Source: Hyperoodon ampullatus (Eukaryota > Chordata > Mammalia > Artiodactyla > Ziphiidae). Taken from it: a DNA stretch of 64,000 bases. Shown here piece by piece: positions 21,816 to 34,605 of this stretch. Numbering within the stretch: position 1 is the first letter of the stretch; every line of letters begins with the position of its first letter. The notes under the pieces are model-generated. The model saw only the letters and a program-made list of their open reading frames with translations, was not told where the DNA came from and did no database searches. Made by a program: the position numbers and the translations under genes. The stretch spans positions 1,488,001-1,552,000 of the forward strand of contig OX457072.1 in assembly GCA_949752795.1 (NCBI GenBank). Direction: 5' to 3'.

Positions 21816-22177
21816 ATTTGTGAAGAGCAACCTCAAATGCAACACATTTGGGAAAAAAATAACTGCCTCAGAATGACTTCAGCACAGTAGTCAGCACGGA
21901 GGACCCTCCTATACAGTCTGAGTGTCCTGGGTTTAAAGTCCTCCCAGGCAGCGTGGAGGAGGAGGGGGTTACGGTGAGGCTGAAGGTGGGGAGATGAATT
22001 TGAGGGCTGCTGTGTCAGTATAAGAGACTAGGAGGGGAGCACGGGCTAAGACACTGTTTTTGCTCTGCCCGGTCACCTCCATCCTAGTGTAAATGACAAG
22101 ATCGCCCCCCGCCTCACAGCACTGATGTCTCAGCATCACAACCGCTGCCTCTCCCCCCCACCCCTGCCTACAGTGGA

Positions 22178-22800
22178 TTCTCCTCATTCATTCAGCAGAT
22201 GTTGGAGTTGTGGTTTCTGTGTTCCATGCGCCAGTGTAGGTGTGGAAACGTGGCAGTAAACAAAACAAAGACTGTAGTAGGGGTTTATCTTCTCATGGAG
22301 AGGACAGTCACTAAGTAAGCAAACGTGTAAATAAATAGTGCACTAGATTGCAGCTAGCAGTATTGAGAATGAAGACAGCAGGGTGAAGGGTGGAGCGGTC
22401 GGTGCCGGTGCACCTGGGGGGGAAATCACTTGGGGAGATGTCGCAGCTGCAGGGGCCTGGAGGAAGTGGCAGGGAGCAAACCACGAGAGGCTGTGCGAAG
22501 AGGTCCCAGGAGAGGCCCGGCAGGGCTCTGCGTCCTGCTCTGGGGCAGCATTGACGCCGGGATGGCATTTGAGACTGAGGCTGGACAGCATCACCTTGGA
22601 AGAGACCGTATGGGGAAAAGTGCTCTGAAGCCTGAGGCTCCGTGCCTTCCAAAATGTATGGATTGCAGGAGAAATCAGTTGGAACCAACAGAAGAACCAA
22701 GAAGTATCACTGGTGAGGAAAGAGATGAGAGAAGGGAGCGATCTGAAAGGCAGAGGAAGCCGCGTGCCCAGAGAGAGAGGAGATGGCCATCATCATCTTA
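22178..22800 (-). mobile_element. L2 LINE, long 3-prime fragment
   Basis: The sequence starts with the reverse complement of the L2 terminus (ctcattcattcagcagatgt), continues through gtggcagtaaacaaaacaaa, cttctcatggagaggacagt, gtaaataaatagtgcact and gaagacagcagggtgaaggg, then G/A-rich sequence such as ctggaggaagtggcaggga and gaaagagatgagagaaggga. This is a coherent run of reverse-complement L2 over about 600 bases. Open frames of 129 and 168 residues on opposite strands are by-products of its composition. Confidence 0.7.
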
Positions 22801-23880
22801 CGTTCTATTGCAGTCCCGTCTGGGACCACAGGCTCGAGGCGAGGTGCACCTGCTGCTCCCACTGTCCAGTGGTCAGGGATCCGGGCACAGCTTGTCTCAA
22901 ATACGGTCACCTTGGGGTGGGATATTCCACATGTGAAGTTTGGGAGGCCACGATTCAGTCCATAGCAGACACACAGCATGGGGCAATGATGTCATCAAAA
23001 AGCTTTTAAAGAGTTTTAAATGGCAACAAAATATTATCCTGAATGTACGTAACACAGTTTTTTAACCAATGATTCGTATTTGGACATGTAATCTGTTTTT
23101 GTTTTCAACATAACATTGTCGTACACATTCCTATGCATGGATATCTATTGATATGACTTATTTCCTTAAGCCCTTCTTAGGCAAAAGGATGTAAATGATT
23201 TAAGCTTTAATACGTACTGCTGAATGGCCCTCCCAGAAGGGCCGCAATATATGAAATGTTATTGACCTGGAAAACAGAATGCCTGTGTCATGTCTGCCAA
23301 CATTTGACTCCGTTAAAATTCCCAAAGATATGCTACAATTACTCCAAACAATTTTCTTGAGAGTCCATTAGTGAAAACCTAAAAAACAAGAGCAGGTTCA
23401 CAAGATGTGTCATGATATGGTCTGCTCTTGGAGAGTTCAGCAGGGGAGAAAAGAAAGAGCCCTCTCCATTTATAGGACTGAGGGATGAATTTACTTTACA
23501 GTGGTACTATTTGAAGAAACGGCTAAGTATCTTTCATGTGCCCACTGTGCACATCCCCCAGATACCTGCCAAGGTTGCAAAGCACCAGAGCCAAGAGTGA
23601 GTCCCTGGAGTTTAAAGGAGATGAGACCGTTTGCAGGAAGATTCACAGTGATTCTTAGTGATGAGTGAACTCAAGTAGTTCAGTAATTTCATTCAGTTGG
23701 ATCCAAATTCAGTTAATGATGTCTGAAGATTTGCACATGTAACAGAAAACCTTGTGGCTTTGTGGTATATTGTAATGAAAGCTATCATTTTCGGCACCAG
23801 AGTAAAATGTCACACAATTTGTCATGGCATTAAGATAATATATTGTTCTGTAAGGTCCCCGTTGAGATGATTGGGATTGT
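22801..23880. other. unrecognised sequence
   Basis: Nothing confidently recognised. A short stretch at about 23564-23597 lies between an acceptor-like tract (cacatcccccag) and GTGAGT but is only about 34 bp long. Confidence 0.3.
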
Positions 23881-23950
23881 CAGTCAGTCAATAAGCATCT
23901 ATGAGGCAAATCTTTGTTCTGTGTGATGCTAGAAATCAGGAAGTGTGAGA
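23881..23950 (-). mobile_element. short L2 3-prime end fragment
   Basis: The blocks cagtcagtcaataagcatct and atgaggcaaatctttgttct resemble the reverse complement of the L2 terminus. Confidence 0.45.
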
Positions 23951-24160
23951 ACCCCAACCCTGAAAAAGGCGTCAGCTAGCTCACTCAGCAGGTGTGGTGG
24001 TGGTGAGGAAGAAGGGTGTTTGGAGGGGAACAGGATGCTCACACTGGGGATTGCGTGTCCCAGGTGTACCATGGTTACAGTTTCCTCTGAGGGTAAAGAC
24101 ATGCTATAGGTGATGCACCCTCCATCAGCCAGACTCCCTGTGGTTGTTCATCTTGAGCAT

Positions 24161-24163
24161 GTA

Positions 24164-24200
<37 letters not shown>
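24161..24200 (+). repeat. (TG)n microsatellite
   Basis: A short GTAT run leads into an uninterrupted TG dinucleotide run of about 17 units. Confidence 0.97.
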
Positions 24201-24204
<4 letters not shown>

Positions 24205-24419
24205 TTCTACCCCCTAAGCCAAAGCAGAATAGAGTTTTATTTTATTTGTATTAAAATTCCACATGACCACTTATGACATCTTTTAATAAGGGTCACTTGC
24301 CAACACAGTTTTTAAAATTTTGCTGGTATAAAAAATCTTGCTTGTTTTTGTCCTTGTTAAAAGCTGTTTTCTTTCAGTGCTCTGATGGTTTAATTCCCTT
24401 TTTATGCCTTCCATACTTT

Positions 24420-25265
24420 CCGTTGGGAATAAAGCTGTGATGTTGGTAATCTGGTTCTTCCCTGTGGCTAATTTAATATTTCTTTTTGTTTATACTATTA
24501 TAAAGTTTCAATGTGATATTTTAGGTGTGGTTGTCTTCTTAATTATTTCTATTATTTTAATTTTCCTGAATCTGAAGGGTTAGTTATTTCAACAATTTTG
24601 GAAAATTGTTAACCATTATGTCTTTAAATAGTGTCTCTCCACTGTTACATTTTTGAGATATGATGACCTTGAAACTGACTTAATCTTCCTCATTGTTCTA
24701 GAAAATTTCGTTATTATCCTTTCAGAGATGGCTTCTGGCCAGGCTGTCTATTCTCACCTTTCAGAACTCAGAGTAGATGCATGTTAGTGTCTAACCTCTC
24801 ATAACCTCCACATCTGGGTTGTTTTTATTCCACTTGCAGAGTATTTGCTTCAGATCTGCCTGATTCACTGATTTCACTGGTTTTACTGTTTAACTCTTCA
24901 TTAATCCTTGGTTATTATGTATGCCATTTTTATAAGATCATCTTATTCTTTTTCAAACCTATCTGATAAATTTTGAGAGTCTATTCTTACAGCTTCATTT
25001 TCTAATTCACCTTTCAATTTTTTCAACATATTCTACCTAGTCATTTTGTGTTTCATAGTTGCCAATGATAATTTCAGTGGTTTACAATTCTGATTCTGTA
25101 TGTGTTCCAATGTTATTAGTATCTGCAGATTGCTTTGTTTATGCTAATACTTCTTCACAAATGATGTCCTTTACCATTTGTTTATGCTTTTGACTGTGTT
25201 CTCATTTTCCATTTATCTTTGTCTCTGGAATTCTTGGTGTCCGGTTTGGTCATAATTAGAGCTGT
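24420..25265 (-). mobile_element. probable ancient L1/HAL1-type fragment
   Basis: The T-rich plus strand with blocks like ttttcaaacctatctgataa, tcattttgtgtttcatagtt and gcagattgctttgtttatgc resembles reverse-complement ORF1/ORF2 parts of old L1 or HAL1 elements. A clearer L1 follows at 25266. The call rests on word order and composition and is tentative. Confidence 0.4.
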
Positions 25266-26045
25266 TTACTATATTCCATGTCTCTCACTTAGCATACTGT
25301 CCACAGGGTTCATCCATATTGTCACAAATGGCAGAATTTCCATATTTTTTATGGTTGAGTAATATTTCATTATATGTATATACAACGTTTTCTTTATCCA
25401 TTTATCTGTCAACAGACTTATGTTTTTTCCCTGGCTTAGATGTTGTAGATAATGCTGCAGTGAACATGGCAATGCAGGTATCTCTTTGAGATAGTGATTT
25501 TATTTCCTTTAGATATGCATTCAGAAGTGAGATTGCTGGATCAAATGGTAGTTGTATTTTTAATTTTTGGATGAAATTTCATACTGTTTTCCATAGTTAC
25601 TGTACCAATTTACATTCAACAGTGTGCAAGGGTGAGCACATATTTATGTGACTGTTGGCCATTTGTATGTCCTCTTTGGAAATATATCTAGACAGGGCCT
25701 TTGACTATTTTAAAATCAGATCATACGATTTTTTTTCTATTGCGTTGTATGAGTTCCTTATATATTTTGGATGTTAACCCATTATCAGATAGAAAGTTTG
25801 CAAATATTTCCTTTAATTCTATAGGTTGCCATTTCATTTTTTAAATTATTTATTTCGCTGTGCATAAGCTTTTTAGTTTGATGTAGCCCTGCTTGTTCAC
25901 TTGTTTATTTTTGCTTTTGTTACCTGTGCTATTGGTGTCAAAAATCCAAAAATCATTGCCATGACCAAGTTCAAGGAGCTTTTTTTCCTGTATTTTCTTG
26001 TAGGAGTTTTACCATTTTAGGTCTTATGCTTCTTCAAATTTGTAA
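25266..26045 (-). mobile_element. L1 ORF2 3-prime part, antisense
   Basis: Blocks in order are ctcacttagcatactgtcca, gggttcatccatattgtcac, tggttgagtaatatttcatt, gattgctggatcaaatggta, ttccatagttactgtaccaa, ttggatgttaacccattatc, cttttgttacctgtgctatt and gtaggagttttaccatttta. They follow the reverse complement of the L1 ORF2 C-terminal region in correct order. The reading frame is destroyed. Confidence 0.9.
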
Positions 26046-27744
26046 AACATTAGCTCCTCTAAGAATGTTTTCTTGGGATCCTACTAAAAGGAAAATACTT
26101 TCACCTGCCCCTGGATTCCCAGAGCACTTTGACAAATATCGCTAAAGTGAATTCAGACAGAAATGAGCTTATAGTTAAGTAGAAGAGAATAATCTTATAT
26201 ATGCTGTACATCAGAAAGTAATAAATGACATGGAAGTCCAAAGTGGTGTCCACAGGACGTTGTGTGTGTGTTGGGGTCAGGGGGAGTGAGACCCTCTTAG
26301 CAAGTCTGAGAGGTCAAAACTATATTCATGATAACACTAAGTTTTTATATCCCTGTTGGACTGTGTTTACATTTGCACCAGGTGCAAAAGCAATGGCGAG
26401 TAAAACTAGTGCCTTAGCATGAACCAAGGCAGTGGCACCAAACCATAGAGTAGTCACAATATTTTTCACTTCCACACACTCAGAGGTTTAAAAAGAACTA
26501 CAATCACAGTGTCAGCTAGGCTGTGTTATCCTCCTGAGTTTGGGGTCTTTCTCCAAGTGCGTCTGAGTCATTGGCAAAATCCATTTCCCTGTGTGTAGGA
26601 CCAATTTCCCCATTCCCTGTGTGTGTGTCAGCTACTGGTTGCTCTGAGTTTATAGGGATTGTGGGCATCTCCCAGCCAGGCAGTTCCCTTCTGCAAAGCT
26701 GGAAGAAGAGTGTGAATCTCTGACCCTTTGTCAGAGTTCCTACTTGACCAAGACTGGCTGCCTAGGATAATCCTTCTCAAATTGCTTAACTCAAAATTAA
26801 CTGACTTGGGATATTACAGCTGCAAAATCCCTTCACCTCTGTCATCTAATGGAACCTCATCGCATGAGTAAGATATCAATACATCAAGGCCACGAGCTCA
26901 GCCCACAGTCACAGGGAGGGCGTCATCCAGAGCGTGCACCAAGGCAGGAACTAGGAGCTATTCCAGAATTATTCCTGCCGCAGCCCGTGAGTTTATACTC
27001 TAGTTTAGGGTTCCTGACTTGGCCAAGGTTCAGCTTTCTCCGGGAAGTTTACTAGATGGCCATATTCATAGGTTTCTGTTTAAATCTGAATCAGATACAG
27101 AATCTGAATGTATCTAGTGAATCAGATGTGTCTTTGTTGAACTATACCAGCAACTCCTGTGCAGCCGGCTGCATGTCCCTCCCTGGATCTTCCCCTGAGA
27201 ATCACTGCTCTATTCAGTACAACATCTCACCTGGCTATCTTTACTAAATCTTTACTTTACTAATACTTTACTAAAGTATTATTTTCCAAACTACAATTGG
27301 GTTCATGAGAGGACAGATAACATAAATGGGATCATTAAAAATTAAGAGGCCGAGGCAGCAACATCATTCTAGCCTTGAGAATTAGGAATCTATTGCTGAG
27401 GTCTTGATTTATAGAGGCCAACCCCTCTCCTGCATTACAAAATTGAGTTAATAGCTATGTCTCATTAAAAATAGTAATCACCTCTTGGCATCAAATCAAT
27501 AGGTTTTCCTTACAAGGAATGCTCTTAAATATTATCAATGATTTAAACTGGGAATCTAATTCTAAAGGCTGCAACATTGGCAGTTTAGATCTAAATGCCA
27601 GCTACTGGCAGACACAATTTGGGGCAGATTACCAAATATACTTTTGTACTTCTTTTAAAGCCAACTGCCCCAAAATCTGTTCTACAGAAATTAATCTTAA
27701 CATTAGCTATTTGGGATATAGTTACTACCTTATTGCTTCTTTTT
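26046..27744. other. unrecognised sequence
   Basis: A small cluster of tttact units occurs at about 27238-27280. No gene or repeat family was recognised in the rest. Confidence 0.35.
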
Positions 27745-29262
27745 TTGGTTTTTGGATTATTTTCATTGACATATAATTGACTTAAAATATTATATTAGTT
27801 TCAGGTGTACAACATAGTGATTCAATATTTTTATACATTACAAATTGGCCACCACCATAAGTCTAGTTGCCATCTGTCCCCATACAAAGCCATTACAGTA
27901 TTACTGACTATATTCCCCACACGGTACCTTCATCTCTGTGACTCACTTGGTTTGTAACTGGAATCTCCCTCACCTATTTCACTCATCCTCTAGCCTCTCT
28001 CTTCTGGCAGTCACCTGTTTGTTCTTTGTATCCGTAACTCTGCTTCTGTTTTGTTATCTTTGTTCACTTGTTCTGTTTTTTATTTTAGATTCCACATATA
28101 AATGATATACATCATTTGTCTTTCTCTGTCTGACTAATGTCAATCAGCATGATACTGTCTAGGTGCATCCATGTTGTAACTGCAAATGGCAAGATTCCAC
28201 GCTTTTCTGTGGCTGAGTAGTATTCCGTTGTATATCTCTACCACAGCTTCTGTATCCATTCATCCATTGATGGGCACTTACGTTGCTTTCATATATTGGC
28301 CATTATTAATAATGCTTCAGTGAACCCAGGAGTGAATATATCTTTTCTAATTAGTGTTTTTGTTTTCTTTGGAAAAATACTCAGAAGTCAATTTGCTGGA
28401 TCTTTTGATGCCTAGATTGAATATTTTTCATTTTTTGAGGACCCTCCATACTGTTTTCTATAGAGGCTGCACCAATTTACATTCCAACCAGTAGTATACT
28501 AGGGTTCCTTTTTTCCCACATCCTCACCAACACTTGTTATTTGTTGTCTTTTTGATTTGTTATTTCTTGTTTCTTTGATTTTTGTTATTTGTTGTCTATT
28601 TGTTAGTCATTCTGACAGGTGTGAGGTGGTATCTCATTGAGGTTTTGATTTGCATTCCATGGTGATCAGTGTTGCTGAGCATCTTTTCATGTGCCTGTTG
28701 ACCATCTGTATGTCTTTGGAAAAATGTCTGTTCATATTCTTTGCCCATTTTTTGCACTGGTTGCTTTTTTTCCCATATTAAGTTATATGAGTTCCTTGTA
28801 TATTTTGGATATAAAACCATTATTAAATATATCATTTGCAAATATCTTCTCCCATTCAGTAGGCAGCCTTTTTCTTCTGTTGTTAGTTTCTTTCATTGTG
28901 CAAAAGCTTTTCAGTCTGATATATGGTCTGTTTTGTTTATTTTTGCTTTTGTTTCCGTTGCCTGAGGACACATATCCAAAAAATATTAACAAGACTAATG
29001 TCAGAGTAATGTTTGACTAATGTCAAGACTACTGTTTATAACTAATGTTATGAACATAATGCTTATGTTTTCTTCTAGAAATTTTTTGGTTTCAAGTCTT
29101 ACATTTAAGTCTTTAATCCATTTTGAGTTTACCTGTGTATATGGAGTGGGAAAGTAGTCCAGTTTGATGCTTTCGCATGTAGCTTCTGGTTTTCCCTATA
29201 CCATTTATTGAAGAGGCTGTCTTTCCCCATTGCATATTTTTGCCTCCTTTGTTGTATTATTA
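27745..29262 (-). mobile_element. 1.5-kb L1 fragment, antisense
   Basis: The left end is L1 3-prime UTR (attgacatataattgactta, gtttcaggtgtacaacatag), followed by gattccacatataaatgata, gtggctgagtagtattccgt, aatttgctggatcttttgat, tgtgaggtggtatctcattg, catcttttcatgtgcctgtt, gagttccttgtatattttgg, gtgcaaaagcttttcagtct and atccattttgagtttacctg. This is one collinear old L1 covering the C-terminal half of ORF2. Small internal duplications (for example around 28540-28600 and 28995-29050) have accumulated. No TSD was found. Confidence 0.92.
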
Positions 29263-29451
29263 TTTCTCCTCTTGATGATTCACAAGGCTTTGAGAGAAAC
29301 TGACAAGAAAATGTCGTAAAATTATATGTGATATAAGTGTGAATGGGATGCATGTGTTCCTTATGGATAAAGTGAGTAAATTTCAGTGTATAGATTTCAC
29401 TCTTTCTCTTTTGAATGCTCACAGGCCTTTATTTTTGCTTTCTGCATCTAG
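29263..29451. other. sequence between L1 and candidate exon
   Basis: Non-repeat sequence whose last 27 bases are pyrimidine-rich and end in ctgcatctag. Confidence 0.35.
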
Positions 29452-29526
29452 ACTACCCTCCAGAATGTTGAGATTGCCAGAGAAGTGACCTCCACAAAAG
29501 GAAAATATTACTCCACTGAAATTCAA
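29452..29526 (+). other. candidate coding exon (75 bp, phase 0/0)
   Basis: The acceptor tract (tttttgctttctgcatctag) ends at 29451 and a donor CAA then GTAAGA starts at 29527. The 75-bp segment has exactly one open frame, starting at its first base; the other two frames contain TGA. The middle of the translation reads NVEIAREVTSTKGKYYSTEI, a composition typical of soluble protein. The length is a multiple of three with symmetric phase. No gene could be named. This is one of the better exon-like segments in the window. Confidence 0.35.
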
Positions 29527-31934
29527 GTAAGACCGTTACTTTTCAATAAGTCATTGTGAGTAAAGTTATTGCTCTGTCAGAGAATGTTATTTATTACCTA
29601 CTTAGAATGTCCCAACATCAGGTATTGTATGTGTTCACTTCACATCATGCAAAGCCCATTCTACAGGATTTCAAAGTATCGTACCCTGCAAACCCCGACT
29701 GCAGCCCAGGACAGGTCAGATGTTATAAATGACGAGAGGGGCAAGGGTAGTTGTAAAGGGGGTGATGCGACTTCATTTGGGGTGGCTATTCCTAGCCTCG
29801 ACACACCTTCTGCAATCACAGGAGAGGTTAAATGAGGGGGACAAATGCTACACTTGGTCTATGACACGCTCTACCCGCATCGCCTGCTCTCACATGGAGT
29901 ACTTACAAACCAGCATGCACTGCTGATGGATTTCTTATAGTCTCTGCTCTGACCTGCAGAATTTCACTTGTGCCTCCCACTTGTTTGTCCACATTTAGAG
30001 CTAGACTGGCTTCCCGTTTGAATGGAAAATAGCCCAGTGAGCAAGAGCACATGGACAGCCACTGTGCGAGCTGCCTCTCCAGCTGGGGCCCCTGCCCCTG
30101 GAGGGCGCTTGCTGCCCTACCACCAGGCTAAGGAGGTCTCAGCCTTCCTGGGCACTTTCCTTCTGATTGCCAAAACAAGGTTATTATAATACAAATGCGT
30201 AATATCTGAACTGGTAAGTTTGAAGCTATTGCTGCTTTTCTGTGCCGTGAAGCTGTGTGAGACCTTTGACCTTGTACTTGGATTCATCTGTCCCTGCTCT
30301 GCCCCCTCTTTGTGTTATAAATGTCACATCTGCTCCCAGGAAGTAACTTCCGTTGGCCCACTTGCCTCCAGACTTGTTATTCAGATTCCCAGTCCTTTCC
30401 GGCATATTTGTGATGTTAGAACCACTGGCTTCACTAGTAGAACATCTCCACTTCTAGTTGTGCTGACTGTATTGTCTATCATGGAAAAAATGACACAACT
30501 GTCAAATGCAAAGACGCTTAGTCTTGAGTCCAAGACTGACTTCATACTCAAGCAACTTTCTTCATGCATTCTAACTCTGATCTGCACTCCACCAGCCTTG
30601 CTTACAGGGGGATCTGATGACTCTGCAGCCAGTGGGAGGTGTGGCTCCAGCCCTGGTGTCTGGGGACCCTGATCTCTGGTGTGGAAATGAGGATGCTGAC
30701 TTCCATTACGGTTTTTGCTTATTGTTATTTCCATGAGAGTTTGAAGGAAAACACTCTAGTTTCTCTTTGTGACTCCAGGATCTACTATCATGCCAACATG
30801 TACAGGGTCCCAATAAATATTTCAGAAAAATTAATAAGTTGATGAGAGTGTTTCTGGAGTTGCATTCTGTGTATTTCAAAGACATCCTCCCGTAGATAAA
30901 AGTCTGCTACATTAGGGTAAATTCCTCTGATTACTCTCCTTTCCAGCTCCCAGTCAGTATGGGTGGATTTCTAGAAGCTCGTGGCATTGCTTTCCTAAAT
31001 GGACAGATTTTAATCTAGGCTGCTTTAGTCTTGATAATCCCATCTCTCCCTTATCTGGAAAATTCAGTCAAGAGAAAGTTGGATAATTCTGCCCACTGAA
31101 GACCTATTGGCAGCCTCTCAGGGCTTAAAACACAGTATGTTTATCCATCTGTGTCTGGCTGTGAAGAAGATTCACAGGAAAGTCTTAAGGTCACCGTGAG
31201 ATACCTTTGGTGATAAAGGAAACAACGAAAAGTTCTAAAATAAAGTCTCATACATGTTATCACTTTAAATGCTGAGTGTGGTATCGTAGCTGCAGGACAG
31301 AGCGGGAGGAACCCTGGAATGTGGCAGCTAAACTGACGAGGCTGTGATGCTCTCCTGTGAGTGTGGACCGAGTTCTCCTACTTCCCACCTCCACTCGGCC
31401 CTCCTACTTTCTGCACTGCAGCTGCCTTCCTTGCTTGCAGGCTGGAGTAGTCCTGGGGATGGCCACCCTGTGCCCAGGCGATAAAGCCTCTGCTGCAGTT
31501 GGTGCCTTGTCTCCTAACGTCCCTGAGGGCTCCCCTCCGCTGTGTACAAGGGCCCATCGGTAGCACGGCCTTTGCCGTTCCCACAGAGCAGGAGTCATCA
31601 AAGTCCAGCTGGTCCAGCCTCGTTGGTTTCCTGAGCAGACTCAGAGATGCTGGTACCAAGCTGAAGTGCAGGGGTCCAAGCTCACTGGGCAAACACTGAC
31701 CTTGAAACAGGGACAGGGCTGGCTTCATGGGAGGGGGAACCACCGTGCACTCACAGGCACCAACAGCGCGGCTGCCACTGGTTTAATCTGCATTACGGTT
31801 CCCTCTGTGCTGCCACGTTCCACAGGATTTGACAGATGCACCGTGTCAGGAAGTCACCACTATAGTATCAGAGAGAGGACTTTCACCACCTGGAAATACT
31901 CCCTGTGCTTCACCTACTCAGCTCTGCTCTCCTC
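29527..31934. other. unrecognised sequence, moderately GC-rich
   Basis: Open frames of 150 residues (30220-30672, +) and 121 residues (31378-31743, -) exist without recognisable domains or splice context. A CTCF-like motif lies at 30095-30108. No repeat family was recognised. Confidence 0.3.
30095..30108 (+). promoter_or_regulatory. CTCF-like motif
   Basis: CCCCTGGAGGGCGC matches 12 of 14 positions of the common CTCF core consensus. Binding depends on cell type and chromatin and cannot be read from sequence. Confidence 0.3.
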
Positions 31935-32405
31935 CTTCTAACCTTCTGGAAACCACTGATTTTTAATCATTTCTGCAGTTTTACCTTTTCCCAAATGTCC
32001 AGTGTTTAAGCCTTTTCACCTGGCTTCTTTCACTGAACAATATGTATTTAAGATGCATCATGTCTTTTTGTGGCTTGATAGGTGATTTTTTAAAGCTGAG
32101 TCATATGCCACTCTACAGATGTACGTTTATTCCTTTGTCTGTTTGTTTATTCACTCATCTAAGAAGGAAATTATGAAGAAAACTATTATAAACATTCAGG
32201 TGCAGGTTTAATACATTTTTGAACCATTTGGCTGAATACCTGCTAGTGCAACAGCTGCATCCACAGTAAGAATATAGACAGTTTTGTAAGAAGCTGTAAA
32301 GCTGTCGTCCAGTTCCTGCCAACAGTGAGGGGGGTGCCTGATGTTCTGTATCCTCGCCAGCAACTGGTGGCGTCCGCTGTGACAGTTTTTGTTTATTTTT
32401 AATAT
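31935..32405 (-). mobile_element. old L1 (L1M-type) ORF2 3-prime part, antisense
   Basis: Blocks in order are ctggaaaccactgattttta, cttttcacctggcttctttc, gtggcttgataggtgatttt, attataaacattcaggtgca, gttttgtaagaagctgtaaa and tcgccagcaactggtggcgt. They match the reverse complement of an old L1M element with substantial divergence. Confidence 0.75.
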
Positions 32406-32715
32406 TAAACTTTTATAGTATCTTTGTAAAATTAGGAACCCAAACATTTACAAGACACTTTAAAATATACTCTCGGAGTAAGTAGAGATATTTTCTTCCA
32501 AAATAAAAGTGTATTAACACTCTCCCAGGCAAATACACATTATGAGCAATACTTGGTAGGGGACACTGACATTAAAGAGTTAAAAACAGAAAATGTAAGA
32601 AGTTATAATTTATGCCAGTCCTATGAGGGAAAGTCTAAGAAGCCGTGGGAGGAACTGAGTGAGATTTCTTGTTTCTTCTCCTTTACCACCTGCCCCCTCC
32701 TTCCTCTCTCTCTTT

Positions 32716-32716
<1 letters not shown>
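32406..32716. other. unrecognised sequence before a microsatellite
   Basis: Nothing recognised; becomes CT-rich just before the CA run. Confidence 0.35.

Positions 32717-32749
<33 letters not shown>
32717..32749 (+). repeat. (CA)n microsatellite
   Basis: About 16 uninterrupted CA units preceded by a CT-rich stretch. Confidence 0.97.
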
Positions 32750-32753
<4 letters not shown>

Positions 32754-34405
32754 AGAACCATAAGGAAATTTTAGGTGGTTGCCTAACGTGTAAGTTTTGG
32801 AGCTAATAAATTGGAAAATGCAGTTTCAAATGAGACAAATGAATGCACAAATGAACAGATACAGTACGGAGCCTCTTCAGATCACAGTATACACTTTGTC
32901 AATGTTTATTCCACATCGTTTTCCACTTCTCTGCAAAGTGCAACCATACCACTGAACACTTCTTACTTCTTGAAATTCCAGTTGTTCATAAAGTCTATAA
33001 CCACCACTCTTTCTCTCATTTCACCCATTTTCTGGGGTTTGTTTTTATTGCTGCTATCTGGATCTAGTTTTGCTTCACCCTTAAATCTCATCTTTCCTCA
33101 ATGCTGTGAACTCTGTGTGGTACTAATTATTCAAGGGAATCCTCTTCCCTCTGTTAAAAGCCTTCTTACCATGTAAGACCCAAACACAAATCCCACCATC
33201 TTGCACAAAGTTTTCAGGTGTCCTAATCCTAATTAAGTACATTTTTCTATTCCCTTACATGATAACATTTTAGATTATGTTTGTCCGTTTTCCCTACCAG
33301 AGTGTGAAATCTTAGAGAGAGAAGCTTGCATTTGCTTTATCTCTGATAGTCCTTGTTCAGTCCTAGTTATTTGATGTCTGAGCCCTGGGTCTCCAGGCTA
33401 ACACTGCTGGCGGTGACCACCCTGGACCAGGTGTCCAGTGAACTTAACCTGGCTCAGACCTATGTCCCTATACCTTCTCTAGTCTCCACACCCATTTCTT
33501 TGCACCTTGCACCCCTGAGATATTGCGTCCGGTTCTTTGAACCTGATCCTTGTGTTTGATTTTCCTAATGGACTTTAACATAAATGTGACCCCTGGTCCT
33601 TTTAGTTATCTCAATATAATTCTATCATCTGCCTTTGCACAAACTAAAGCTCCAAGAACCACCACCTGGCTAGCATTTTCCTGTTCCACCTCCACAGATC
33701 GGCAGAGAGCACTCAGCAGGTGCGTTAAGGCGCTATTTACGCAGTGTACATGCTCATTATGTGTTTAACTGAATTGAGCTGAACTGGTATTTACAATATC
33801 ACTGCTTCAACGAGTCACCATCTTGAGTATTTAAAGACGAAAATAACACTAGTACAATGGACAATGGTTAATAGCTTTCTTATTCCTTTTTACACTTTAT
33901 TTCTTTTTTAATGTGGTTGCTAATATGTGTATAAAAATGTTAAAGGTAAGGAAATGATGGGAAATTTCATCTGTAAGAACGGCGCTACACACAGCATCCC
34001 TGTCTGTGCCAGGGCTACAAGCGCTGGCTGATCTGTCACATAACGCGGCACTGACGGAGCAGCCGGCCTGACCTCCTGGAGCCGGTGCTGAGCTTGCTCT
34101 GCTTCTGAGTCCAACTCAATACTAGCAGCTTTCTACCCACATTAGGTACATATTCATTCCAGAACCCAAAGATGGCCCAGCAGAAATAGTACGAGGGGCC
34201 GGAAACAACAACCTGTCCTTTACTGTGAAAGGGACTGTTGACAGTCTCCACCCACCTGGACCCTAGAAACTTGGGAGGAACATATTGAAGCCAACAGGAT
34301 AAGATGGATTTACGGGTGAAATTAATAGAATGGAAACACTTGCTCACTGTTAGCCTATGGCTTTATTGTGTTTTCTAAAATACCCTTAGATGTCATAGAT
34401 CAATC
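32750..34405. other. unrecognised sequence
   Basis: Several open frames of 60-120 residues lie on both strands, none with recognisable motifs. No repeat family could be assigned. Confidence 0.3.
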
Positions 34406-34592
34406 GGTGTTTCTCAAAATAGAGCACACACTAGAATCACCCGGATGGCTGGTCACAACTCAGGTTTCTGGGCCCCTGGCCCAGAGTTTCTGATTCAGTA
34501 AGAGTGAGCTGGAGCCTGAGAATTCGCATTTCTCAAAGTTCCCTGGTGCTGCTGAAGCAGGGAGCACACTTTGAGAACCACTAGAGACTGAG
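34406..34592 (+). mobile_element. MER5A DNA transposon (hAT-Charlie group)
   Basis: The left end cggtgtttctcaaa and the right end tttgagaaccactag form terminal inverted repeats. Between them are actagaatcacccggatggc, ctgggcccctggcccagag and tttctgattcagtaagagtg, in MER5A order. The element is non-autonomous and encodes nothing. Confidence 0.88.
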
Positions 34593-34605
34593 GCGGGTGA
34601 CTTAC

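Noticed and set aside
22430..22936. 168-residue open frame rich in Arg and Glu
   Set aside because: It overlaps antisense L2 and another 129-residue frame on the opposite strand; composition is driven by the repeat.
30220..30672. 150-residue open frame with a hydrophobic start resembling a signal peptide
   Set aside because: No ATG at the start, no splice context and no recognisable family; an AT/GC-neutral stretch of this length can be open by chance.
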